Below are positions 22,072 through 33,385 of a stretch of DNA of 64,000 bases, piece by piece; position 1 is the stretch's first letter; every line of letters begins with the position of its first letter. Source of the stretch: Madurella fahalii (Eukaryota > Ascomycota > Sordariomycetes > Sordariales); NCBI GenBank assembly GCA_029876055.1, contig CM056876.1:806001-870000 (forward strand), read 5' to 3'. Both the position numbers and the translations under genes were made by a program. Under the pieces are notes generated by a model. It ran no database searches. It was not told the DNA's origin and worked only from the letters and a program-made list of their open reading frames with translations.

Positions 22072-24279
22072 TTAAAAAGTCCTATTCAACCCCCTCCCCG
22101 CCAACCCCAACCCAGTCCCCATCCCATCCCGCCCATCCCCCTGTCCGCTCCGAACACCATCAGGCCTGGGATGGCCCTCGGTGTACGAATACCCTCTCTG
22201 CGCCGCGAACTCCCTGCTGGGACTCTTCCTCGGCACAGGAGGCGGCGGCGATGAAGACATGGACACCGAGCCCGGCAGATGCCCCGGAGGCTCGTGTCCC
22301 CGCGACAGCAGCGGCGGCGGCGTCCCGAACCAGTTCTCGTCGCTGCGCCCCGCCCCCGCCTGCCCGGGACTCTGCCACCACCACCCCTCGCTTCCCAGCG
22401 GACTGTGCCAGCCGCTCGCGTTGGGATTGGTGTTTATGTTAGTGCTGGTGCTAGTGTTGGGGTTGGTGTTTATCACCAGCGGCGAGGAGAAGGAGCCGAC
22501 GGGCGGGAGGTAGGGCGTGCCGGCCTCGCTGTGCTTTCGGCTGCCGTGCAGGGACGATCGCGTGTCGACGGCGGTAGGTTCGCTCCGCGGGTAGTCCATG
22601 CCGGCACTGCGGCTGCTGCTGGCGGTGACGGGGATGTTGTGGCGGGTGCTGGCGCCGCTGCTGCCTCCTCCGCTGGGGCTGCGATGGTCGTCGAGCGGGA
22701 TTTCGACCAGGGGCTCGGCGTGGACGTCGGACTCGGCTATTGCGATGCCGATATTTGTGGCTTTGCCTTTGTCGGAGTAGTGGCCGCTGCCGCTGCCGCT
22801 TTCGTGATCGTCGTCGTGGGGATTACCGGGGCTGACGGTGAGTACGGTGGTGTCGTCGCGGCGGTTGCGGTTTCGGCGGGCGTGGATGCGCTCTGTGCGG
22901 GACAAGGTTAGATTCCCTAGGGTTGGCCCCCTCCTTCGGCGATTGGGGAGATGGCCCGATAAGGGCAACGAGGCTTACCGCTGATAATGGTCAGGAAGGT
23001 AAAAACTGTCAAAGACATGAGCAGCATAGGGACGAGCTGACCAAAGGTGGACGGGTCGTTTTCGGGGTTGGTGTTGCGGCTCCGATCGATCCTAGAGGGA
23101 GTGAGTATTTGTCTCTGCGCTAGCAGTTGAGGAGCCAAGACATACCAGATCGACTGGTCCACCCATCGACGGAGCTGGAAGACGTAGAGTCCCGCGACGA
23201 TAACCGTCCAGCAGGATATAGCAATGCCCGCGGCCAGATACAGACCAAACAACGCGTAAAAGAAGCGTTTCGCCCGGAATAGCGGCGGGAAGGTCTTTTC
23301 TAGTGACGTGGCGAACGTGTTCCGCCAACCCTTCTGACCTATACCCCTGCGGATGAGGCGTCCCAGACTGATGAACACGGCGACGAGGTAGAATAAAAAC
23401 ATGACCAAGAAATTGGTCCAACCGTGGATCTGGCCGCCAAAGAAGGCATCAAGCGAGCCCGCCTGCAGGGTTCTTTCGATCTCGTCCCCGAACAGGAAGT
23501 CGCCGGACTGAAAGCACGCCGCGGGTAGGAGCATCAAACTGGACGTCTCGGTGAAGAGCGGGACCTCGGTCGGAAAGCCGAGCGACCCGGAGCCCTGGTT
23601 AGACAGCAGAACACCCGTGATGATGAAAACCAGGGTGGTGACCACCATCCGCAAGGCGCCTACGTATAAGTGTTCCCAGTAGTGGCGAGAGACAGTGGCG
23701 GCCATCAAGTGCGTGGCGCAGGTAACGAGAAGAATGTTAGCGACAACGTTGTAGTGGTATGCCGAGACGGTGCACGCCTTGGCGTAGCGCAAGGTAATGG
23801 CGTAGGCGCCGCCCGTGAACACTTGTTGGTCGCTGCAAGTCGCGATCAGGCTTTCGAGTATCCCAGATATGCTGAGCTTCCAATCTTTTTGCTCCTTTTC
23901 CCTGTGCGGTGTGAGCGCGAATCTAGGATATGTCTATATCCTCGCCAGAGTCATCACCTACTCTCTCGTAAGCCGTAATTCCGGCTTAAAGATGTTCTTG
24001 GTCGACCACCAGAGCGTGCTAACAATGGACATAAACAAGGCAAATACGGTGACGGATATGAAGGCGCCGAGCACCTGAACTCGTCAGCGACATCCGACAA
24101 ATGGGGAGAGACGGACAGCTTACACCGATGCCGGCAATGTCAGGGTCTCCTTGGAACCTACCAGGCGTACTCTCGCCCAGCCCGACGACTTCCGACCCAT
24201 CACTGGACAAGGTGATGCTGCAGTTCGGGGTGATGCCGTGGTGGGCGGCACAATTCTGGGTGGAAACGTAGGCTCCCAT
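22072..24279 (-). CDS. Multi-pass membrane protein, conserved fungal type, function unknown
   Basis: Five exons, 24279-24124, 24074-23962, 23901-23146, 23091-22979 and 22892-22072, read in frame to 652 residues. The N-terminal soluble part has two Cys (STQNCAAHHGITPNC) and ends in the motif GDPDIAGIGVLGAF, where the first membrane segment starts (SVTVFALFMSIVSTLWW). Several more hydrophobic segments follow (VVANILLVTCATHL, MVVTTLVFIITGVLL, FLVMFLFYLVAVFI, FFYALFGLYLAAGIAISCW, LLMSLTVFTFLTIIS), giving about seven. The C-terminal 270 residues are a low-complexity cytosolic tail rich in Ser, Gly, Pro and Asn-Thr repeats. This layout matches a group of uncharacterised fungal membrane proteins; I do not assign transport or receptor function. 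The 54-nt intron at 23092-23145 is also open in frame, so an 18-residue longer form is possible. Confidence 0.82.
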
Positions 24280-25089
24280 TGCTGCCAACCTGTCACGGCA
24301 GACTCGCAATCGTGGCTTCGATGCGATCTTGACAATCCATGCCGGGACAAAAACCCGCGAGCAGCGGTGGGCCCGCTTATACCGGATTGACAGCAGCAGC
24401 AGCCCTGCATCTTGATTTCTGCTTCTACGGCGTGGAAAGCCTGGGCCCTGGTATCCGTGGGCTTTGTGCCACCGTCCGAGTGCTCGGCCCGCCACCGGAG
24501 GCCCTGCAACTGCACAGCGCTGCTTGGTACGGGTTTCAAATTTAGACGGGCTAGCACTTGCAGAACCACCTTGAGGCCCCTTTCGCGGCCAATCGAGTTG
24601 CGGGGTTCTCGCGGCCTCGAACCAACGGCCCCCAGGAGTGAGCACCATGCAGGGTCATCAAACTTAAGACGCGGCACGAGCTGGAGACGTCGGCACGGGC
24701 GTGGCACAAGGTCCAGCCTCGCGGTACTCATCAGTTCCGCCGGTGCGCCATGTGGCTCGCAGACTGCAGATTCTGCTCGAGCTAGCTCCCCTTCCAGTGC
24801 CCGCCAGGCTCGTGCGACAACTACGGCGATCCAGCTCCAGGCAGCCGTTATCAAGGCAGCGATGGGGTCACCACGAACCGGCCACCTCAGGTACCCTAAC
24901 CTTTTCGTCGATAAGGCTCTGGGATCTGGGTCCTTCCACGGGCACCTTAGTCTGACGCGGCACCGAGTTTACACCCTGGCTGGTGGAGCATCCATGAGCA
25001 TCCAGCATCCCACATGGCGGACCCCGACCGAGTCGGCCGGCTCTAACAGCGCCGTTATCTCACCGGGCTCCAACAACGAGCAAAACCAT
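24280..25089. other. Upstream region of the membrane protein gene
   Basis: About 800 bp of GC-rich DNA between the divergent membrane protein gene and tRNA-Tyr. Open frames exist on both strands but overlap each other and show no domains. I see nothing further. Confidence 0.35.
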
Positions 25090-25177
25090 CCCCTTGTGGT
25101 GTAGTTGGCTATCACGTTCGGCTGTAAAGGAATTTATCGATACCGAAAGGTCACCGGCTCGATTCCGGTCGAGGGGA
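25090..25177 (+). tRNA. tRNA-Tyr(GTA) with 14-nt intron
   Basis: Acceptor stem CCCCTTG pairs with CGAGGGG, with A73 at 25177. D-arm GTG...CAC, anticodon stem TTCGG/CCGAA with loop starting CTGTAA, and T-arm ACCGG/CCGGT are all present. The intron lies at the canonical 37/38 position, about 25128-25141 (AGGAATTTATCGAT), as is usual for eukaryotic tRNA-Tyr. Confidence 0.95.
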
Positions 25178-25506
25178 CTGCTCGATTTTTGCCGTCCCAT
25201 CGTCTTCTTTTCAGGGACGGGGTGCTTGCCTGTTCCCCACCCAGAAGCGCACTGTGACCCCCGAAGACCTCTTTTATTTTGGTACATACAGCACTGTACC
25301 CTTATTTTTCCAACGGCCCCCGCGCGGTGCAGCTCAGCCCCATAAAACCCGCCCCCAAAAATCCTTCAACCCCGCACCACAGCCGCCGGCCCGACCGGGC
25401 AAGCTGGGCCACCTTAAAGGTATTTGCGCGCAAAACCGTCCGGTTCCATACCAAGCCCGAGCGTTGATCAATCAAACTTCGCCTCTGCTGTAACAGCAAA
25501 TAGCGA

Positions 25507-25610
25507 GGGAGCTTGGCTCAGTTGGAAGAGCGCAGGTCTCATACGACAGTATGATCTGGATGAACTCCAGAGCAATCCTGAGGTCGTGAGTTCGAGCCTC
25601 ACAGTTCCCA
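25507..25610 (+). tRNA. tRNA-Met(CAT), elongator type, with 31-nt intron
   Basis: Acceptor GGGAGCT pairs with AGTTCCC, with A73 at 25610. The D-arm contains TGGCTCAGTTGGAAGAGC, the loop starts CTCATA, and the T-arm is GTGAG-TTCGAGC-CTCAC. A 31-nt intron sits after the anticodon at about 25544-25574. The T-T pair at 31/39 also occurs in other eukaryotic elongator tRNA-Met. Confidence 0.94.
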
Positions 25611-27208
25611 TTTCGTTTTGCACCTTTGTCCCGTGTGGTCGGGTCGCGTGTTTTTGGCGCTTTTCATTTTGGTTTCCTAATCTCCCGGAAGTGCCGGACA
25701 GAGGTGGCGAACGGAGTCCCATGCCACAAAGTTTCACCTTGTTTGTTGTGATCGTGCATTGCTGGTTTGCAAAATCCGGCCGACGAAAGAAACTTATGGT
25801 GTGGAGGCTGTTCGTCATCGAGGTTTGGTGAGGCAAATCATTCGAGTCATGTCGCCGCGCGGGTTGTGCGCACCGGTCACGAAGCTATATGTGAATCAGT
25901 TAGGTATCGGAGGAGAGCAGCGTCTTGAACAACAGTGCGTGAATGTTAAAGGCTTGAAGCCGCATCCTAGCCGAGCCGAAGCATGGCGCATCATCGCTTC
26001 GATTTCATTGTTAGAATTTCTATACGTAATTCAGCGGCGCATTTGAAACAGCTGCTAAGCTGAGTAGATGCCGGGGCCCAGGGAGAGGGGAGGGGGCCTC
26101 AGCCGCAAGCAGGGCTTGCCGTCGCTAGTGCTGGGGGCCAACGGTTGCAGCGAAGCCGTGTAACTCGATTGCCGTGCTTTACTATCTTCTTGTTTTTTAA
26201 GGCAGGCTAGGGCCTAATTAATAATCAAGTCTTGCCGTCAAGCCCCTCAGTATGCTTCGGATTGCTTAACCTGTTCATCCTGTGGTCTTAGACCTGGCTG
26301 CAACGTCCAAGTTTGAGCCTGGCAGAGCAACTCTGCCGTTGGTTTCGGAGTCCCCTGCCCGGAATCATCCCAAAGATTCCTCAGCCTGGTCGGGTCGAAC
26401 GCGATAACAGCCTGGTTGTCTGGGCACTCACAATTGCCATTCCCGCTCGTAGTCCTGAGCCGCGGTGAGCTGTGGCTGATTTGCCCTCAGCTTCCCCTGA
26501 TTCCCTAAGTTAGAGTGATTCTATACACAACCGCTGCGCAGCCCCAGAGGCTTATTTTCAGCCCTCACGGCTAGATTTGCTTATGAAGGGAACGTGGATA
26601 ACTGTCACGCGCGCAGGAGCTCAGCAGAGGTCCTGGGAAGTGCGTGGAAAGGTTGAGGTCTCTGAGGATCTATCTACTGCAGTAGGAAACTGAAGGACTG
26701 GCTTAAATACAAAGGAAAATGGTCTGGGCGAGCTCACGTAATGAGCTACAGAGCTCAGCGGTCAAGAGCCGAGCTCCACAAGTGCGATCTCCAGCGCGAC
26801 AATAATACTAATAGTATGACCCCAATCTGGTCACTGAGAACTTTCTATTTTTGTTTTGTACCTGAGCTAGCCTGAGCAAAGGTGAGCCTCCTTTTAGACC
26901 ACTCGCGTGCTGCTACACAGTTACCTACCTACTCTAATCGCCAAAGTACACCTGTTACGGGAGATCTATTCTTTGGCTAGCAGGATAGACCACCCTCTCA
27001 CCTTCCATAAACAATCAGGGTAATGTAAGTAGTAACTTTAAAGATATAGGTAGTCACCTCCATTTGGCTAACTAAAACTGTTATTTGAAAGAGGGTGTTA
27101 TAATTGCTGATTGTCAAGACGCGAAGAGAAGCAGGTAACGAAAACATTTGGATCCCACTTAACCTTAACCTATAGTTACATATCATTCAGCCACCATCGC
27201 CTACAGTC
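25611..27208. other. Gene-free region containing repeat R1 copy B
   Basis: No supported gene for about 1.6 kb. Repeat R1 occupies 26603-26755; the rest is mixed, probably repeat-derived, sequence leading to the 3' end of the HET gene. Confidence 0.4.
26603..26755 (+). repeat. Dispersed repeat R1, copy B
   Basis: Starts TGTCACGCGCGCAGGAGC and carries ATCTATCTACTGCAGTAGGA and GAGCTCACGTAATGAG. It is related to 5000-5136 (reverse) and, over GAGCTCACGTAATGAG and flanks, to 39770-39860. Differences are mainly transitions. Confidence 0.6.
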
Positions 27209-29277
27209 TCATATCAGCGTATACCATTTTGCCTCCGCACCGGCAAAAGGATCTCTTGAGTTTGAGAGCTCATACCTTAATACACCTACCCGCCGGCAGG
27301 AGCCTACTGGGTTTCCATTATACCGTTTGACGACAAGAACATACTGTTCCGTCATATCCTCGTCGCTTCCAATGTACAGCCATTCCACTAAATCTCCTAC
27401 ACAGAGGACCTCATCTGGTGATTCAGGGCAGTCAGCCCAGAGGTTGGTTGGCCTGCCGGTCTTGCGCACCGGGCGCGTACGAATTTCGAGGAGGCCAGGC
27501 AAACCGTTGGTCACAGAGAACACGACTGCAGAAATGCCGGCCGTCTTGAGGCTAATCTCGGCGAGATATAACCCATGTTCCCCGGAGTTGGAGTCGGATA
27601 ATATTCGCATCTCTGCTTTGAGGCCAGCTTCCCGTTTGGCCCCTTGGATGTGGTAATATCTCATTCCGCTGCGGTTATTTTTATCGTAACGCGACATCCA
27701 CGACCACGAAGGCGCCCCCGTTGTTCTGCGAGCATTTCGCGAGGACAACGGTGTTCCAGTCCAAAACAGCGACCGCGGAAGATCCTTTGCCCAGATCCCT
27801 GCAAAATATAAATCATTCGTTCTCTCCTTGATGATCGAAGCGATGCCGGAGAGTGCGTGAAGCCGATCGTGGCGTTTGGTGAGGGCGAGAGAAGAATAAT
27901 GGTCAGCTGCGTCCAACCAAAAGTCGTAAACCGTCTGTACCGAGAGAGGTGATAATGGAAGTCCAAGAATGTGGGTGAATTGCTGTTTCCTAGGTCCTCC
28001 TAAATGCTTGTCCTCTGGAGGGATGCTGCCACATTCGCACATAAACGTGGTTCTGCACTCCCAGATGAGTTCTGAAGAGCAAAAGTATACGTTTGCGCGT
28101 GCCAGTAGGACTTCTTGAAATACCCAAGCTCGATCCAGTAAAGGTGCTGCCGTAGATCTTTTTATGAAAGAGTTGGCGGCTCTTTGAACATATTCGTGAT
28201 CTCTCCCACAGTCCTGTCTAGCGAGAACACCAGGTCCGGCGCCTAGCTTAATCTCAACCTCACCTTTGCGAGGCGATTGTTGTCCGGAGCTAATGGCCGG
28301 ATGTTCAAACAAGCCGAAAGAACCATTTGGTTGCCATGTGGCAGCGATGTTGAAGTAAGCGTTGGAATATATTCGCGCCATATCTTGAGATTGTTCAATC
28401 CAATCCTTCTTGTCGTCTTGGACGATACATAGTGAATCGATCCAAATGTAGCCACAGCCAATTGATCTGCAAAGATGTATTGCGTCTCGAAAGACAGGTG
28501 ATAACTCTTCCATTGCGATGCTAGTTTTCCTTTGCCATAGGTTATCAGTCGTGGTGGTTGTAGGGCGTTCTGATGTTATGGTTGTAGGGCTTTCCGGATT
28601 TGCGGTGCCCCAGCAATGGCTCATCGTCACGTAGGTCCCATCTGGAGCTTTCCCCTTCGGAAATTCGCAAAGCTTGATGGAATCCGAGGAGATGTCGAGA
28701 ATGCGCGTGGGTAGCGATTTGGGAGTTGTTTGACACAGGGGATGGGCATTGTCACAGGTTTTCAGCCAAGTTCTCAGTATCATTGTCGCCACGTCTACCG
28801 ACATCGACTGGGCTACTTTGCTGGTTTTTGAGAATGCTGGGTGGAAAGGGGTTTCGTCTATTCGGCGTCAGCTTTTGGCTTATGATACAGGCAACTACCA
28901 AGATCTCACTGACCTTTATGAGTAAAGAGCTCGATCCACCACTTAGCATCACCTATCGCAGCATATTCGTTGTCGTCCCAATACGCCGCCCAGGTTTTGC
29001 ACACGGATGGAGGTCTAGCAAGATGCATTCGAAGTAATACTGAATCCTCTGAAGAGTCTGATGACTGCTGATCTTCCCAAAGGCGATCAAGCCCTTCCAG
29101 GACGATGTAACACAATTTGCAGCCCATCATGGCAGCTGCTTTCATGTGCTGGAGACTAACCATACGGTATCGACTTGAATCCTCCTCCACGCGGTCTAGG
29201 AATCGATCATATTCTAAATCAAAGCATGCGCTGCAGGAATAATTTAGTGCAGACATCATCGCAGTGGTAGTGTTCAT
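27209..29277 (-). CDS. HET-domain protein (intact)
   Basis: A predicted heterokaryon-incompatibility type protein that would act in cell death after fusion of unlike hyphae. Exons 29277-28914 and 28857-27209 give 670 residues; the 56-nt intron has GTCAGT and AATAG ends. An N-terminal Cys-containing region (YSCSACFDLEYDRFL; GCKLCYIVLEGLDRL) precedes the HET core: YVTMSHCWGTANPESPTT, YIWIDSLCIVQDDKKDWIEQ, DMARIYSNAYFNIAATW, then LLDRAWVFQEVLLARANVYF, ELIWECRTTF and distal APSWSWMSRYDKNN. The length is typical of the family. No NACHT or repeat domain is attached. It lies about 8 kb from a related but broken HET gene and next to Pogo element P2; the proteins are clearly different, so this is not a recent duplicate. 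Confidence 0.92.
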
Positions 29278-29668
29278 AGTATCAGGATCGACTTTTGGGG
29301 AAGCGGAGTCCGCGGGAGAGAAGTTTCTTGCAAGATGTGCTTGGCACGGGTAATTAATTAAAGGTAGGATGGCGGGGCCTCGCTAGCTTTTAAAACCACT
29401 AGTCCGTATGTGAGTCAGCAAAGGGGACAGCCTCGGGAATTGATTTACCAGATCCAGAAAGAGGGGTAAATTACTAACCTCCGGCTGCAGCGGCATACGC
29501 GCCTGGTGCCTCCTGCACAAGTGCCCGATAACCCCCCATTAGGCCTAGCGCAATGCCGACACTATGGTGGTTCTTAGCATTATTGAGGAAGAGGTTCGCG
29601 ATATTGTAGGCATAGACTGGGTATATAGAGACGTACCAGTTGTACATAACTTAGCAGTAATAACGGTA

Positions 29669-31530
29669 ACGTATATTATAAGCGAACGGTCCACATAAGC
29701 GAACGGTCCACTTTCCAACGCGACGCGCTACCCTTGCACTCAACACAGATTTTCTCAACAACCCAACATGCCTCCTACTTCAAAGGAAGCCAGGCTAATC
29801 CTGGCCCTTGACGCTCTTCAAAATGACAAAAACCTAAGCCTACGAGGTGCAGCAAAGGTCTACAACGTCAGCTATACTACTCTTCGCAACCGTCGTAAGG
29901 GCCGGCCTACGCGACGCGATATTCCAGCCAACTCGCGGAAGCTTACGGATCTCGAAGAGCTGACGATAGTTCAGTATATAGTTGAACTATCTGAGCGTGC
30001 ATTCCCACCTAGACTGAGTGGTGTGGAAGATATGGCCAACCAACTACTACGTGTACGCGACGCGCCCCCTGTCGGCAAGCTCTGGGCCTACAACTTCGTT
30101 AAACGCCAGCCAGAGCTCCGGACACGTTGGACACGTCGGTACGACTACTAGAGGGCCAAGTGCGAGGATCCAAAGGTTATTAGCGAGTGGTTTGCACTCG
30201 TACAGAACACTAAGGCTAAGTACGGTATTGTGGATAACGATATCTACAACTTCGATGAGACTGGGTTTATAATGGGGATTATCTCTGTAGATATGGTCAT
30301 TACAACCTCCGACGGCTATAGTAAGGCAAAGCTAGCCCAGCCTGGCAACCGCGAGTAGGTAACAGTGATCCAGGGTATCAATGCCCTTAGCTGGGTTATC
30401 CCTCCCTTCATTATCTTGGCCGGGCATTACCACCTTGCTAACTGGTACCGAGAGTACAACCTTCCAGCCAACTGGCGTATTGCGACTACCGACAATGGCT
30501 GGACTACCAATGTAGTAGGCCTAGATTGGATCAAGCACTTCGACTACTACTCAAAATCCCGGAAAAAGGGCACATACCGGTTGTTGATCCTCGACGGCCA
30601 CGAAAGCCACCACTCGACCGAGTTCGAGCTCTACTGCAAGCAGAACAATATCATTACGCTCTGTATGCCTCCGTACTCTTCCTACAAGTGCCAGCCACTT
30701 GATATTGGCTGCTTTGGGCCACTGAAGCAGGCATACGGTCGCCAAATCGAGGACTTAATGCGTATGTATATCAACCACGTCAGCAAGCTCGAGTTCCTCT
30801 GTGCCTTCCGCGAAGCCTTCTTTGCTTCTATGACAGAGAGCAATATACAAGGTGGCTTTGCAGGGGCTGGCCTTGTACCGTACAATCCAGAGAGGGTACT
30901 TTCTACCCTGGATATACAGCTTCGTACACCAACACCCCCAGCCTCACAGTCGAATACCGTACAACCTTGGGTCTTCCAGACGCCACACAATCCCCGAGAA
31001 GCCAAATCGCAGTCAATACTTATCAAGACTCGCATTACCAACCATCAAAACAGCTCTCCGACTTCGATGTTAGCTGCTATAGATCAACTTACCAAGGGTA
31101 CAATGGCTGTAATGCACCAAGTTGCTCTTCTACAGTCAGAGGTCTCTTCGCTCTGCAAAGCCAACGAGGCACTAAGCAAGCGCCGGAGAGCTAAAAGAAC
31201 ACGTATACAGCTTGGGGGGTCACTTACTGTACAAGATGCACAGGATCTACTGGCCCAGAAGGCCGGGGGTAGGGAGGTAGTGGGAGATACACAGCCAGAA
31301 GGTAGTAGTACAGGGGGGGGTCGTACGAAGGTTCGGTGTTGTGGTGTGTGTGGCAAGCCTGGCCATAATGCGCGTACTTGCCGGGAGGCTGCAGAATCCT
31401 CGGATTCAGCTGTTTCTAATGTAATTATCGTTGGTTCCTAGTGTTGTTGTGTTGCAATTGCAGATAGTATTTGTAGGGTTGTAGAAAGTGGACCGTTCGC
31501 TTATATGGACCGTTCGCTTATAATATACGT
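29669..31530 (+). mobile_element. Fot1/Pogo-type DNA transposon P2, nearly intact
   Basis: A 1862-bp element flanked by TA (29667-29668 and 31531-31532). The terminal inverted repeats begin ACGTATATTATAAGCGAACG, and each end then carries a second copy of ATAAGCGAACGGTCCAC. One transposase frame fills the interior. This is the best preserved of the three related copies in the window and serves as the reference for reading P1 and P3. Confidence 0.93.
29768..31441 (+). pseudogene. Pogo-type transposase of P2, two nonsense changes
   Basis: A single frame of 557 sense or stop codons. Domains in order: psq-type HTH (about residues 5-50, SLRGAAKVYNVSYTTLRNR), CENP-B-type HTH (about 80-125), DDE domain with FDETGF, LLILDGHESHHS and QPLDIGCFGPLK, a coiled-coil-like stretch near 440-480, and a CCHC zinc knuckle CGVCGKPGHNARTC near the C-terminus. 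TAG at 30149-30151 replaces the CAG still seen in P1, and TAG at 30356-30358 replaces the TGG still seen in P1. Both are CpA/TpG-context changes as made by RIP. No frameshifts are present, so loss of function is recent and due to these two stops. Confidence 0.9.
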
Positions 31531-33385
31531 TATTCTTAATTGCTTATTAACTCCTAGCGAACCCGTCGTAGCTTGTAACGTGGGCCTCGACTTGGAAGTG
31601 ATCCGGAGATCACGTATCAATGCACAGCCGGTTCATGCTTTGCTATGTTCCAACTATAGCATAGATGAAGTGGCATTTCCATCTGTGAAAGGATCTCGGT
31701 GTCCTGTTCGGATGGCTAGTGAAAGGTACCTAATTAAGTAGTCACCTCATGAGGCCTTTTTGCGGCACCCTACGATCTAAGACTCTTCCCGCCCATAAAG
31801 AGAGGCCAGTATCTACACGGTAGAGGTACGAAATAACGGATACCAACTGAATCAATTGACAGAGGTCTTATTCGACGCCAGTGACCCACTGGTACGTGGC
31901 CGGAATAAAGCCAAGTCCTAACAGTGAACATAAAGCCGCCTCAGGTTGAACTTAACTTACTTGTTACTTCTACCGAGACAGTAAGTTTGGCTTAACTGGT
32001 CTTATCTAAAGAATAAGTATATTGTGTTCCCAGCGTAGCTGTGGAGCCAGGAAGACTGCCGAGGCAATCGTTCACACAGGCCCGCCAACCTGACCGAGAC
32101 CAGTTTGCCGCTTGCCATAATCACTAAGGCTAGTGTAACGAGCCGCAAGATCGCCGTGGACATCGACAGCCACGGCCGCAGTTTACGCATTATCAGCCCT
32201 GGCTGTACGGCAATCATCTGCCATTACACTAGGCCAGGGTCGGGCGTCACGGCCAGCACCTGTACCAACATGGCCCAGCTGTTTCGAAGCCCATAATCGA
32301 GGCCGAATGATTAAGCAAGCTCCCAGAGACACCGACGTCGAACCCCAGCACACACGTCGTCACATCTAGTTTGAAGACAAGTACGGCCAATAGAGATTGG
32401 CAATGCAGTCGAGAGCACTCAAGGGGCCTGGTGTGACCGATGTAGAAGCATACCTAGCCAGGGGCAGTGAGGGTCTTGGTTATGTTGTTGCCAAACCTGA
32501 CAGTATCGTCCAGCACTGGCAATAGCATCTATACTGGTAACATAATGACGCCTAGCTGGGCACGATAATGGCCTCAGTAGGATACGGTGGTGCCTGGTTG
32601 GGCGTCATGATTGTCATCAGCATTGTGGAATTGCCAGCGCTGGGCTATACGGTCTATCGAATGACAGATACTACCCCCTTTCCTTTCTCCCGCTAGGTAT
32701 CTTGGACTCTTCGCAATCCCCTCCAGTCGACACGGCCAGAAGTCAGCTGCATACAAGCACCTCTCGACCTTGCCACTGGCAGCTGCTCATATTGATACAT
32801 CAATACCTATCAATAGCATCGGCAAAGACGGGACGGTTGACAGCCCAGTCGAATCAAGACAAGTGTCAATTATTGAGTAGCTATCGAATGTTGCGTCTCA
32901 AGAAGATACCTAGTTGATGCATACAATAGATAATTGACTTAGTCACGTCCTTACACCGGTCGTACAACCCTCACCAGCCGTGACAAGGGCGGCTGATATA
33001 TCAAGGCTTGGAAAACACCACGGATCTCAGAACTTAGGAGGAATGATCATAATGGCTTCAATTCAATAATAACCTTCTATAGCCTCAAAGGGCATTGATT
33101 CTATTCAGCAAGATGGGTTCACAGGGCTTCCTTTTATCCTTCAGGATCTTCTAGGGTCACTATTCCCATCAGATTCCATCTAGGGATTCTTCAATGCCAA
33201 CCATCCTTGATCACTGCCTTTATTGGCTCTAGTAAGTGCCGCACGCGCGAAGCGCAGGCAGCTGAACCTTCGCCAAGCCTTGTTGACAATCCCGAAACTC
33301 TGTTGGCACCGGTCGACGTCTCTCAGGGTTAGGGCCGCCTACATGGCCGTGTGACACCAACCCAGGCGCTCAAGGCTGAAAGCCC
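31531..33385. other. 1.85-kb gene-free region
   Basis: Stops in all frames. Several stretches (32.0-32.3 kb and 32.5-32.9 kb) look like once-coding DNA that has lost its frame, but I could not identify a family. No tRNA or clear inverted repeat was found. Confidence 0.35.

Noticed and set aside
24120..25104. Long overlapping open frames on both strands upstream of tRNA-Tyr
   Set aside because: They overlap each other and exon 1 of the membrane protein gene, have no domains, and reflect GC-rich composition.
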